From Lethocerus indicus (lineage: Eukaryota > Arthropoda > Insecta > Hemiptera > Belostomatidae), in assembly GCA_019843655.1 (NCBI GenBank), contig JACDQD010000003.1, forward strand, positions 11,472,925-11,536,924: 64,000 nt of DNA. The letters are read 5' to 3'. The translations under genes were made by a program, and so were the position numbers. The notes beneath the pieces were generated by a model that had not been told where the DNA came from, made no database searches, and saw only the letters and a program-made list of their open reading frames with translations. Shown in pieces: positions 24,435-37,171 of this stretch (its first letter is position 1; every line of letters begins with the position of its first letter).

Positions 24435-24711
24435 GCCGAAACCAGTCTAGCAAAAGACCAAACCAGCGAGAGGAGACAGGAACACCAGAAGTCTGTCTAT
24501 TGAGTATGTAGTTTTGGAACAATCGCAGTAGTATGCAACGATCGAAGTAAGTTATCTAAGTAAGTATCGTAGTAAGTGACAGTACAAGTGAAAATAACAG
24601 TGCATTGAGGATGCCCAAAAAACATCCAAAGTGCTAACAGTGACTAACACCGCTACTGAAGATGGCGAGCAGCCGAAACCGGTCTAGCAAAAGACCAAAC
24701 CAGCGAGAGGA
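24435..24711 (+). mobile_element. Penelope-like terminal-repeat fragment, tandem copies 237 bp apart
   Basis: Positions 24435-24474 and 24672-24711 share 40 nt with one mismatch: GCCGAAACC, A or G, then GTCTAGCAAAAGACC and a trailing AAACCAGCGAGAGGA. The second copy is preceded by CTGAAGATGGCGAGCA (from 24656), giving the full motif of the dispersed family. The spacer holds AGTAAGT three times (24545-24585) and a second hairpin GGATG/CATCC (24608-24626). Penelope-like elements are known to carry tandem terminal repeats with hammerhead motifs, and the layout fits the joint of such a pair. No Penelope reverse transcriptase or GIY-YIG frame was recognised nearby, so this would be a terminal fragment only. 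The assignment is inference from motif layout. Confidence 0.55.
24656..24696 (+). ncRNA. hammerhead-like motif, best plus-strand copy
   Basis: CTGAAGA (24656-24662) matches the CUGANGA core. It is followed by T, a GGC/GCC stem around a GAGCA loop, then GAAA and CCGG, and a hairpin with arms GGTCT (24681-24685) and AGACC (24692-24696) around AGCAAA. The unpaired T next to the stem II position departs from the standard core, in which a G:C pair closes stem II. Self-cleavage is therefore uncertain. It may be a ribozyme, a decayed one, or simply a conserved structural element. Confidence 0.4.
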
Positions 24712-25630
24712 TACTGAAAAATCACGAACCCACACTAATAAAAATTAATTAAATTAAATATATGAAAATTAATATCCGCTTGTCCAAACTTGAGGCCCCC
24801 TATAACATATTTTTATTTATTTGAAACGAATCAACTCAACAACTGGAACGAAAATCGGACGTTAATTTACTGCCTGGTAATATTTATTGCGGTTCCTTTG
24901 TCCTGTCGATGGATACAGCGAAACGATCGTCCGCCTCGCGTTGGGTGGTGGGCATTCTGAAGAATTGGGCAAGCCTGGGAGCTGGCTCAGGGGGCAGAGC
25001 TATCAACTAAAGGCGTGGGCGGGGGTAGGGGGGCCTCCGAGTCGTGGCTCCGCTAAACGGCTTTTAGGGCCCCGGCCCCCGGTTCAGGGTCTCTCCAATG
25101 GATTTTCAGCTGAACTTGCCCTACACAACGTGACACGATCCTCGACCCGGGCGGCTGTCGGTCGCTACGTTGTGAAACTGGGACGGAGTTGCAGCTATCG
25201 CTGTCGAAAAACGCGGGCATCGTTATAGTTTTGCGGTTACGTGCTGCATTTATTGCAGTCACAGGACAGACTAATATGTGCTGCAACACCAGTTCAAACG
25301 ATACCGTAAGTATTGGTTGGAGACGAACTGTAGTATAATTCCTACTGATTATTTGTGTACCACCAAATAAATAACTAAAGTGGACATTAAAATTCAATTC
25401 TACCATAATTTTAAGTAAATTTTTAATTTCGATTGCATAATACTATATTGCAGAGTAAACGCCATTTCATAGATTCAATTTCACATAGAATCAATCAGTA
25501 CGTTGTGTAACGTTCTTTATTTAGAAAAACACGCAATGCCCCTCCTCGTGCTATTACTACTGGGCTCACCCAAGGAGTGGCTTCCGAAGCTAGAATTGTT
25601 ATATAGCTAAACCCTTGTCAGATTAGTTGA

Positions 25631-25651
25631 GCTCGAAATCGCTTTTCGAGC
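25631..25651. repeat. 8-bp perfect hairpin
   Basis: GCTCGAAA and TTTCGAGC around a five-base loop. Confidence 0.5.
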
Positions 25652-26925
25652 ACGTGCGCAATCAATTGCGAAAACCTCCTATTAGATTCCAATCTCTGTG
25701 TCCATCCGTCCGTTAGACCGCCCTAATCCATTACAGCTAACTTTATCACTCATGCTTTTGTGATGTTGACTCAGCTGAAATTCCACAGTTGAGAGTATAT
25801 GTAGGTTAGATCGTGTCCTTTATGAATTTTGTATGTGTAATATCGCATTTTCAATCCTCGTTTTGATTTAAATAAAATAATAATACCGACTAAATCCAGC
25901 TTTAATTTACTATGTTTTGTCGCCTAATTTAGGGCAAATTTCAAGAGGGCAGACAACTTGTTTGCATTTTTAATGTTTATATAATTAACTCGGCATATTA
26001 TCCCTTATATATTTCGAATAAAGTCCCGCTGTTACTAATATATCGATTATCTGACGAGATATTTATTACAATTTCGACTGCCACTCCTCATGAATTAAGC
26101 AGTCTAATGTGCTTATATATTGTGAAAACTAAAATACAAGAAATTACAAAAAAATAAATTTTAGAAACATTTTATTAAATAGCGTCTAAATTCAAGTTGT
26201 TGGATAATCGACGTGTAACTAGGAAATTAGCGTGAGTAGTATTTTACATTTCAAATGACTGTCTAAACTGACAGCACATTAATTTTCTGACAAATAATAA
26301 TAGATTTATCTCTGTTGCCCGAGGCATTCAGTTGTGCAGTGGAGTCACAGCCGAGAGTTTATTCGGTCTGTGCAGCTTGAACATTCCGAATGGAGGCATT
26401 GATCTTTACTGTTTCCGGTTTTCCTCTCCGTCAGTAATACTAATCTAAACGCTCAAATAACTTATTCAAGCCTTGCGTTTTATAGATATCCGACGCTTTG
26501 GCTGAATCCCAAGTTCCAGTTCCAGAAGGTACGCAAGTGTCCAAATTATTCAGGTTCAGTCCGCGTGCAATAATTTGAGCCTTGACGTATTTCCCTTTCG
26601 TCGACACAAATAGATCGTCGGTTTTATTATATAACTATTATTAGACCGCCGGACAACGAGTGCACTTCCCACCGCTCGAATCCTGAAAAGGCGGTTCCTC
26701 CGGTTTCACTGCGGGTCAAAGTATCCGAACGCGAAATAGGAGTTACGGCCTCGGCATATTTCAGAATCTGCGAATTCGAATTTTCAGAGGCGGAGGTAAA
26801 TCAATGCGAGTTCCGAAAAAAAAGACCGTAATTTACTTACAATGTGCGACGACGAAGGTCCAAAATGTGGGACAACCTAATGTCCCGTATCGCTAATACG
26901 CTGGCCGTCTTTATTCTTTAGAGTC

Positions 26926-26945
26926 GGGGGGGGGGGGGGGGGGGG
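26926..26945 (+). repeat. poly-G run of 20
   Basis: Twenty consecutive G. Length may be affected by sequencing error. Confidence 0.95.
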
Positions 26946-27962
26946 TTGTATTTCTGTTTATCGAAAAAGCTTTCTCGTTGTCGGCTCAGAAAGCGGACGT
27001 TACTTTATCAACGTCGGACGGCCGAGAACGAACAATAAATAAAGTTACGTGGGGTCCGGCCGAACACAATGATTCCCGAAAGCACCGGCTCAGTACTCTC
27101 TCGACCCGCATGACATGTTCCTCCCAAATGAAGTTGCTCCCAAACACTGGTATAGAAGCTGCTGCTGGCAAAATTTAGGTGAGGAAATTTGAACATTATG
27201 TACTTCTTTTCGTATTCGATATATAAACTAGATTGGCTTAAAAACAACTAGTTTCAGAGAAATTTGCGAGAGTGTGTCTTTGGACGAACTGAAGAATAAT
27301 ATTCACTTCTCATGATTGCGATTTTCTTAATTTTTTTAATTATCGCTGCTCTTCAGTAGTGATACCTAGCGATTTTCCGTTTCCGGCAATGTATACGGTT
27401 TACGTTACTTCACTCTCTCGTCTGTGATTGTGATTTGCTCTCTAAACTGCTTGGCGACAGGTTCTTAAAGATCACTGTCTGAACTAAATTATTTCTTCGC
27501 CGTGGTCACATTCATGGTTACCTTCCTCCAATTACGTCTTTATCGGTACATTTCCTCATTTCCCAACAAACCATCTCTGGACATATTTATTTATTTCGCT
27601 GTCCTAACTTAAATTTCTAGGTTTTTGTTATAAGAATAACAAATTTTCAAGAACTTGGAAATCTTTTAGGAACTTCTGGTCTCTTAAAGGATTATACTAC
27701 GAAACTGAATCTTATCAGAACGCGCTATAATTTTCTAAATACAGTTTGCCCTAAAAATCATGTTTGTCCTATCTTGAATTGCACCGATGGCCGAATGAAA
27801 TACACCGCATTACACACAGAACGGAACCGAAATAGAAAGCCAGCTTCCAGTTAGGGGGCTGGCTTGTAAATGACACTGTCCGAATGTCCCCCCATATTTG
27901 TACTTTGGCTACGATCGTACTCGTTAACTCCGCGCCCGCGTCGACGGACGAGAGCATTGCAC

Positions 27963-27981
27963 TTCTTTCGCCGCGAAAGAA
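27963..27981. repeat. near-perfect palindrome
   Basis: TTCTTTCGC, one central C, GCGAAAGAA. Could be a dimeric protein-binding site; unproven. Confidence 0.5.
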
Positions 27982-30090
27982 AACCGCCGTGCGCCTGCGA
28001 CAAGGTCGCGGCCGGTGGAAATAAATAATGGAGGCGCGTTCTATCACGATCCGCCGGGCTCGGAAACAGATTAAATAGGCCTGAATATCCTCCGACGGTG
28101 CAATAAAAGAAGAATGTTCGGGCAGGCAAGTCGAGTGCAGAATCGGCAAGGACGCGGACCCACCTTCCCCCTTCATATCACCATTACCGGACCACACTCC
28201 AAGCAGCTGATCGAAAAGTTACTTCTTCATCTATATTCAACATTCTTTTCACATCTAATTTGATCCACTCCAGTAAATCCACTCTAGGTTAATCACATTG
28301 CGTCAATAGCTACAACCCATGTTGTTGCAACTATCCCACCACTAGGTAGCAGCACTATTCGTTTGAGGAAATACGACACTACTCTTGACAGTAGGTATAC
28401 AAAAAAGACGAAGGATCCTTCGAATTCCGACGAATATATTTTGATTAATTCTACTCTTCTTCTTCTCGGCGTAACGCCGCCCATTTCTCCTAATTTGGGA
28501 CCCCAGCCTGGAGGTTTATAACTGTACTCTGTGTAATTCATGAAGAAAGTTGCAGGGCAAAAGTGGCGCTGATGATGATCTTCCGTCGAAGTACGTCTGG
28601 GCGGAGAACCAAAGATGATAATTTTAAAACTGCAGGTGCCGTTAATAGAAATTCTGGGGAGAACCGAGGCCGAGCGGACGCCAACTGTCCCACATCGGCA
28701 GCTCCCTACAACTCTTTGGTCCACATTTCAGTTTTTTCTCAGAACGTATTTCGATATAAGAATAATCTGAGAATTGATAAATGGGACCGATATCTTGTTG
28801 AAACTGACAGTCGAAAAATACGCTACGATTTAATTGGCGCTCTTAACGAGTAAAAGATGCTGGCATTTACTTCCGTATAATTATCCACCCACTCATTCCT
28901 TGTCTTTATGTGTATACGAAATATGGATATTTATTTTCAGCACAATAAATACAACAAGATTGGTTTTTATTACTCGTGCAGTAGTAGAGCGCGATTCGGT
29001 TGTTCTGTCTTCTGGTTTAATGGGAGGGGGTTGAATATAAATAAATGTACCAGGTAATATATCCATAGCGGTTTACCTGTACGACTGGAGCTGTGCAATA
29101 AAAAAAATTACGACGTCCTGAAAAGTTCATAGATGTGGGCGAAACAAGACACGGCTGGGAGACCATTCATGCCGTCCGGAATTAATAAATTTCGGAATCG
29201 AATTCACGATTTTCTGTTCAGAAGTTTAGTGATTATCTCCCCGGGTCGGTGGATGAACGTTCGAGTATTCGAGTGAATAAGTATTCCACTTCCTTTAGCA
29301 CCAAATAAAATAATGTTAGGGCTGTACACGCATAATTTCTAAGTGTATACGAGCCGCAAATGTATTCGAACTGCAAACAATCTCAAATAGCGAAGGGAGA
29401 TTACACGCGGACGTTCAATGAGACTGTTATAATTCGTGACCGAGATCGTGGCTCTGCATTAATTCCAGGGATTGCATTGAGCGCGGGCGCAATTTGTTAG
29501 GGGCTAGGATGATAGGAGGAGGCGTCGGCACGGGGCCCCCCTTCGGGGAGCGTCGGGCCTGTAAATATTACGAATTCAATTACACGCTTCTAAACTTGTA
29601 AAATTTCCAAACGGCAATGTTTTACCGGAATAAATTAGGAGCGGTGGGGGAGCAGGGAGAAGGCTGGCTGCGAGCAGGGGCCCACGACGCGACGAAATAC
29701 TGCTAATGGGTTCGACACAAGTCGGCGGCTCCGAGAGGGAGGGAACCCGGTAAAGGGAGAAGACTTTAACCCGCCCGTTTAACGATCGCCTCAGAGCAAT
29801 TTCCAGATATTTATACTTGACCTGTTAATAATTTGATATTGAATAGACGACCGGAGAAAGGTAATAGCCGGGTAATGGTTGAGCCGGGGGAATTGCGGCC
29901 CTCCTGTTCTGTCTTCTGGGCTTGTTCTCGCCACAACTAAACTGCCCACTTTATACCGACCCCGAGGACCGCTACGGACTCCAGCGGCAGGGAATCGTCC
30001 CTAGTTCCATGACTACGATTACAACTACCACGATTATAGCCGATTCTGGATTTTGTCCAGTAACCACACGGAGAAGATAATCGGGTAACC

Positions 30091-30110
30091 GCCTGAGATT
30101 GCTCTCAGGC
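30091..30110. repeat. 8-bp perfect hairpin
   Basis: GCCTGAGA and TCTCAGGC around TTGC. Confidence 0.5.
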
Positions 30111-30312
30111 TGTCTGTTATATAAGTCACGATGAAATTTATATCTTGATCAACCCCCGATATAAGCGCTGACTTCTACCGAGGTTTTTCTATTTTCAGTC
30201 GATGTAAAGAGCTTGTTGAATTGAAGTATTTTAGTCCATCAGAAGCGCCTCGCGTCCAGATGAGCATATCGGGGATAAGAAGCACGCCTTGTGCCTGAGC
30301 ACGAGCTCGGGG

Positions 30313-30333
30313 CGACGCCGACGCCGACGCGGA
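30313..30333 (+). repeat. three GACGCC units
   Basis: Short tandem GACGCC array inside a CpG-rich island at about 30.29-30.54 kb. Confidence 0.75.
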
Positions 30334-30853
30334 ATGCGAGCCTAGCGTGCGCTCGGCCAGTTATAAGCCTCGTAAAATAATGGTATAGGAAATTGCACGG
30401 GGCCGGTGTTTGAGCGGCTCATGCTCGCGCATCTGTCGCTTAGCAGCGGACGGCATCGTTAATCTCGTCCAGCGGCCGGCACACGAAACCGGCTGCGATT
30501 TACGACGCCGGCCGATCTGTCGAAAATGCCAGGCTCAAAACAGCCGTAATCTGAACCATTATAAAGGCTAATAACAGTGAGGGAGACGCCAACGCAGTCT
30601 GTCTCGAAACATAGGGTGTCACACAGGTATTTCGGCTTGCTACCTAATATCGTTTTGTCTCATTTGCATGTCGAGGGACCGACTATTTCAAATTTAATTC
30701 GGCAATTTCAAAAATTCAGTACGTATCGAATAAATGGAATTATGAGGAAGTATTCAGTCAGTCATTACAACTATTGTTGTTGTACGATACATACATACAA
30801 TTGGAAATCTTTAACGCCAATTCATCAAACGCCGTAACGGTTTCATTGGGCGT

Positions 30854-33665
30854 CGTAAAACAAGCGCCACAACCCCTATACGGAAGCCCGTTTTTATTCC
30901 GGAATTGAAACGGTGGACTGACTGATTGGTGGCGGCTATGAATCATCGGAAACGGGTAGGACGGAGAACGGCCCGTCGATTCGACGGTCGGCCGTAAAAC
31001 GAGGAGGCCCGAAGATGGAGAGATATGCGCCCGGTTTTATTGGCGCATTGGAAATCAATTTGATTGCCCGCCAATTAATTTCTATTCCCGGGCGACACAC
31101 GCCCCGCGCTTTAATGGCCCTCATTCGGCACGACTGACAACCACCGCCCGCCACCGGCAATCCGATGGCTCTATTTAACGACGGGACTGTTTATAAAACA
31201 TACAACACTTCAACTGTTGTCCGTTCAACACGACGCCACCTATCCCCCCCCCCCGCGGCCTGTTCTTGTAGCTGTTTATGAGTATATCCCCATAATTATT
31301 AGATTAGACACAATTAATAGTTAATAACAGACAACTATCGTATAAGTGAGCGCAATGAGTGTATGCGGCAGCTAAGAGGCGCTAGAAATTATTTTGAGTA
31401 GAATTATTAGTTGAAATCAAGCCGGATGTTAATGAGACGAAAATCGCCCTACGTTTTACCCAATAAAATAAATCTTATTTCTTACTTACATCCTTGCAAA
31501 CTTTCGTGTAATATTGAAATATACTGTCTGGGAGAACACCAGTCATTTAAGCCGAAAAATAGTAATCGATAGATTATGTACTCTACTCTGGTATAAACCT
31601 ACAGACGTTATTTAGCAGCTTTGGCCATTGCTGTAGCCAACATCCTCAATACTTGTTTATCGGTATTCAACCTGTTACTACCAACGGTTTGTATGTGGAC
31701 CAGTTGGTTGGAGTACATAACGCGAATAATCTATTAACGGCTCTAGGTTTTAGGGCTGAATAGAGATTGAGATACGTCGTTCTCCACTTCCTGGTGCGGG
31801 CAGTCGGCCGTGTCGGATGTTGCCCGCATCATGTTTACGAGCCACGTAAAACCGCCTCCGTATGAGAATGACTTTTTTCCCCCTTTTATTTCGACTCGTG
31901 TTCTCTTCTTCTTTTTCGCTTTGCCCTCCGATGAACTTATTGGCCGGGAGCCGTAAAACAAGAGGGCGTCCCGCCGATGAAATATAGGCGTCGATTTTTA
32001 TATCGTCGGTTTTTTCATCGGCTGGAAGCCTTCCAGGAGAGCCACTGAAGCGGCGCCGTCTCCGGACGGGATGAATTTCAATTCGGTAGCTTCAATTCGA
32101 TACTGAACATCTGGATTTCGAAGCAGTCATCTTTTTCTTCGGGAACATGTCCAAAGAACATATTACGCGAGATAATATTTTCTTATATTTTCGAAACTGA
32201 AAAAGAAAGGACTAATATTATAATCGAATAGCGTGTATCTTATATTCGACGAGTGAAAAATCTCGTGTGCCCAGAAAAACATTACTCCATGTTCTTTGAA
32301 CAAACACCGGAGTTGTCATTGCTGGTGAACATTTTTGAATAAAATGATAACAACGGTGAATACATTTTTAGTAGTAACATGCCACAGAAAAGATCTATAA
32401 CAATATGTATACCATTGAAGGTATTGAATATTTCTCGCTAAGATAATGAAATGAGGATAAGCAGATATTTGCCGTGTTTAACATTTATGAAGCTATTATT
32501 TTTTAACTCCAGTCAGCACCGAACCTCCGATTCCAATAAAATTAATTGATGATTACAAGTAGAAGTATATCATAAATAAATGATGAATACTTAACATAAA
32601 TTATAAATGTTGTTATATAGCGAAGAAGTGTCAGTAATTTGAATTACGGCCTAGGTTAATACACGCGCTCAGAATATTTGCGCGAATATCCCAACGGATA
32701 TTACACCGGCTTATTTGAAGTTCGGACGTCCTGATATATCGAGGGCTATTAGAGATAAATCACTACAGGATGGAAACATCATCGCTGTTGCGCTCTATTA
32801 ATAGCTTCGGCCGTCTTTCAGATACTACTAAATGGCGTTTAGGAATTATGTTATACGGGTCTTATTGGATAGCTTCATTAAATCGCCTTATTTATGTGAA
32901 TCATCTATCAGCTCGGGTAGACAAAGGATGCGTTGTGAGAGTGGAACGGGAATTGACTGCCTCATTTCTAATTATATCTGATTCAGTTGCTTAGGACACG
33001 CGAAGGCCTGAATACGAAATATTTACAAGATTGAAATATCGATAGTTCATATAAAAATATGGCATTCATTATAGCACATTAGATATGATAAGCTTTGACA
33101 GCTAGAAGAATTGGGAAACTTCAGTAAAACTTCACTTAATTGTTACTGTAGGGCTACTTGGGGAGTTGTATAAGTCAGATAATAGAAAACAGGAGTTTAC
33201 CTTTCTCGAAACGTCGCTTTCCCAGGACATGTTTGAGCTGTAACAGCGTCCTATCTTATCACACTGAACGAGTTCCGCATTTGCGCCCAGATTTGCCCGT
33301 TCACTTTTGTCTAGAAGTCGGGAAAATGGTTCCAGTCCGGGGCTGAATTATTATTCATGCCCGTCATGAAATATGACGTCTATGATCGACGAAAGGTGGG
33401 TCGGGGGGATTTGAATTTAATTTATTTCTTCGGGATCCGGTAGAATTTTGTCGATCACGACGGGCTCGAGGGCAACAGCGGCCGTACCGCCCGGTTCGGC
33501 CGGGGCGGCGACCGTGAAGACGATATTGGGGGGAAGGCGATGGCTCCACGATGAGGAGCCAGAGACTCGTAAAATTTGCCTGTCCCTCGCAATTTTATCC
33601 AACCCGCCGATAAATCCACGTCCGGGACGGAGCCCCGGGGGGGTTGAAGCACGTGACCGTAAAAC
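30854..33665 (+). promoter_or_regulatory. cluster of five CGTAAAAC octamers
   Basis: CGTAAAAC occurs at 30854-30861, 30993-31000, 31845-31852, 31952-31959 and 33658-33665, all on the plus strand. Only two further copies, on the opposite strand (993-1000 and 52817-52824), were noticed elsewhere. The complement contains TTTTACG, which resembles the TTTAYG sites of posterior homeodomain factors such as Caudal and Abdominal-B. Regulatory function is inference. Confidence 0.3.
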
Positions 33666-34300
33666 ACGCCCCCGACAACCCTCCACCCATCCAAATCCTC
33701 TCCTCTTCAATGGACACTCATCACATTTGAAATTCCCTTCTTTTTCAAAATAACTTCTTCTCCTATCGAAGAATAGAGGATAATAAACTTACAATTTATT
33801 TACAGAAATGTGTAGAAACTAAAAATTTTAACAAATAAATGTATTGAATTATACAATAATTTATATTTTGTGCGAATTCGCAATTTACGATTCAATGAAG
33901 CAGTTCAGAAAGCCTCCCATTGAAGAAATGTTTTCTACAACCTTCGTAGTAATTGATTGCATTCTGAGGCTTATTAAATTAAACTTGTATAGTAGTAGAG
34001 TTATTAAGGGGCAAATCGAAATCTGATTCTTCGCCGGGGCCAAAGTTGAAGTTCGCGCGGCAGGGGGTCGTGGAGCCATAAATTTGGAGGCCACTCCCCG
34101 GCGACCGATCCATATTTCGGGGGCGGTCCTCTGGATGGCCGGCGATTTCCAGTACCCGACGCCCGTATCTGCGGTTTCGTAAGGCGGACTGAAGATAAAC
34201 GAGGGGTCGCCCGCGCCGGGGATTCGAAACGTTTCTTCATAACATGTGGCAATAGGGGCCCGGCCGGCCTTCACCCTTGACCTGATACCGTTTTAATTTC
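30855..34300. other. noncoding stretch with CGTAAAAC cluster
   Basis: Alternating GC-rich (31.0, 33.45-33.68, 34.03-34.27 kb) and AT-rich segments. Holds an 11-base C run at 31244-31254 and an imperfect nested hairpin at 31028-31097. Confidence 0.5.
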
Positions 34301-37155
34301 GAAGCCCGTTTGGAGGCTGATAGAGGAAAGGTAGTCGGCCTCTAACCCTGTCCAGTAGAGCTCACGAAATCCGCATCAGTCGATACGGAATCCCTTCCTC
34401 CCGAACATTATTTCTCCCATTGTATGACGAAAATCTCCCAACCTGCCATTATCATCATCCATAACACCGAGAAAAAACAATTATCCTAAAAGAACTTCAG
34501 GGATCTGCGTATTTTGGCACATTAACTTGATAATACCATCTACAAATGCCCATCAAAAAATGTATTCAATCCAATTCTTCTTAAATTATAAGTTGTATAT
34601 TGTAAGAAAAAGTTTTGTCTGCCGGCGGAATCGGCTAAAATTTTTTCTGTATAGCCAGCCAATTATGATGGTCCGCCAATGTCAATTTTCAGTATTCGTT
34701 ATCCGTAATATGACAGCGGAATTCCACAGCTATTATATTGGATATAACGAGGTTCGAAAGACATGTTTATTCAGTGAGAGAGTAACTTACTCGGTGCGTT
34801 ATATCAGGCCGGAACGACCCCCCTGAGCCAATATCCTGCCGGTTCTTAAAGGCGTAGAATTAGTCCCGGAAATACGAGAAACGGAGAAAAACCGGGGAAC
34901 GAGGAGCAGTATAAGAGGGAAAGGGATAAAAAGTGGAACTAGGGGGTAAGGGAAGGGAGCACGTGTAGATATGCGAGTAGAACCCGGGTTACCTCCACCT
35001 ATCGTATATCAAACCCGGCGGAGGTAAGCTCAATTACGGCCATTTGCAAAAACACGAATACTCCCGCTGGGGACTTCTCTTCTGAACCGACGCCGCCACA
35101 ATAAACACAAAAGTCTGCTACGATAAATCTCGAGCTGCAGCCGAGGAATACTGGAGTTCACGTTACGATCGCTCGGCTTAAACTTCGAGCTTCGAAAAAT
35201 ATCGGACATCGAATCATTAAAGGCACTGAACAATTCTATTAATATACGTACTACAAAAGAACCTAAAAGCATAGAATGAATAAATTATTAATTGAATCAA
35301 TACGACTATTTAGGCGTGCAGATAAATTTTTCAGATGGGGTGGTTTAGAATTACACAGAGTTCGTTTTGAATTATATTAATAAATCTAGAGTTCATTCAA
35401 ATAAAACTCCGAAAAGCTTAATATCTTCGGACTCTTTATTTTTTATTACATATTCTGATAATTAGATATCAATTTCACTACTTGCGACGGATGTCACCCA
35501 AATTCAACGCATTGATAGAACATTTATAACAATCCAGTTACATTTTCCTTTATTATAAGTTATAATACCTTTGTTTATACAATATACACAAAATACCTGT
35601 ACATATTTTATATTAATATAATTGTATATACATGTGTTTACATATAATTCGTATATTTGTCTAGTTTTTAAAGCATATTACGGTGAATATCCTTATATAT
35701 AAGGTGCAATTTCAATTTCCGATCCGGCCATTACTCTGAACCGCGTAGTCGGAGACTCGATCGGCATTGTTGCACGTCGCATATATTTTCTAACGAATGG
35801 AAAGACTACTTTTTACCGGCGCTTAAACCGCGGTACTTAGTTATACACGGGGTCTATCATCTCACATCAGTTTTACACTCTCAAATATAAAGCTAGCCGT
35901 TAGACAAGTCGGTACCATGGGACACGGCCGCCAACTAAGTGACTTCAGCCAGATGCTGTTTTTTATTCATTTTATTCTGTTGGCCGTCTCAGATTATAAT
36001 ACGTACATCTCAGCATCTCATGACCGGGGGCAAATTCTCAGCGCGGCTCTCACCTTCCGGGGAATTCTGGGACCGTCATTCTACGAGTTCATCAAATCAT
36101 GACGCCATAATACATTATTCAAATTAGAAATCCTTTATTTATTCGCTGAATTTGGATTAAGGCCAAGAATGCCTTCTTTTTTGCCTTATTTTTGTTTTGA
36201 ACACCATGGTTCGTGTCCATTTTCTATCTCCCCAATTGGCCGGTTTTGGTTGTATAACCATAATATCTCACTTGTTTCATAGTCATTCCTTTAATGGTAA
36301 CGTCTTATTGGATTGCACCAGAAAATTACAGTGAACAAACCTACCGTAGAGTCTAACTTTATTATCTCGCATTTATTGCATTTAATGCGTCGTCTATTAG
36401 AATTATGGACAATTTATTTTTCCGCACTCTCTCCCCCCCACCGTTTGAAATACTCCTTAAACTCAACAACCGTAATGCGTATCGTACCCATAAAGCGGTA
36501 ATTATTATTATCATCCTCTGCAATATGGGTTTGCGGATGTTTCATGACCGGCTAATTGCCGGAGGCTGTTAGCCGAGGGTCGGACCACCGTAGTAAGTCA
36601 GCGTTATTGCAAAGCTTCGGGAAATTGTTTTTCTTTTTTATTTTTTCCAATTACAGCGGCGGTATAACGCGGCTGAGCACTAAAACGACATCCCGGGATC
36701 GTGTGCTCGGAGTAGGCGGCTCGGCAATTCTCAACGGGGACGCATTGTATGCTGAGGGCGGAAGCCGTGTCGTCGCCGAAACGTCGCTGTAGCCAGCCCA
36801 GGGGACACATTAGTGGTTTCGAATACTTGTTTTGTGGTCTGCGAGGGGTTGGAATACTGTAGATTTTGTGTGTTTCTGTCTCATGTCGCATGTTTGGTCT
36901 TTAGGGAAAGACAAAACTAGCAACAAAACTACTAATTAGTAGTTACCTGTTAAGGATAAACCGAGAAAATAATCGTTCAGCCGAATCAAAATTTCACAGT
37001 TCTGTGATTAAAAATTTCTCTGAAATATAATAAAAAAATATAATATAATATTTCTCTGTTCTGAATCATTCGACACAATTCGGCGTGTCCTAAACTTTCT
37101 CGGTTGCTAGCATGACAACCGGAAATTCCGAGACCACGCGTCTAACACAGAAGGT

Positions 37156-37171
37156 ACGGTAGCCCTACCGT
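37156..37171. repeat. 7-bp inverted repeat
   Basis: ACGGTAG and CTACCGT separated by CC. Confidence 0.45.

Larger units (their letters stand above)
24712..30853. other. noncoding stretch
   Basis: GC-rich patch at 24.94-25.18 kb, AT-rich at 25.4-26.6 kb, poly-G at 26.9 kb, hairpins at 25.63, 27.96 and 30.09 kb, and a CpG-rich island at 30.29-30.54 kb. ORFs at 27769-28197 and 28293-28724 (minus) have no recognisable domain. Confidence 0.6.

Noticed and set aside
24979..25095. tRNA-like A box (GGCTCAGGGGGCAGAGC) and GGTTCAGGGTC
   Set aside because: The spacing of about 95 bp is too long for a tRNA and no acceptor stem pairs. A tRNA-derived SINE is possible but not supported by further copies.
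28293..28724. 143-codon frame on the minus strand
   Set aside because: No domain or codon bias; overlaps an open frame on the opposite strand.
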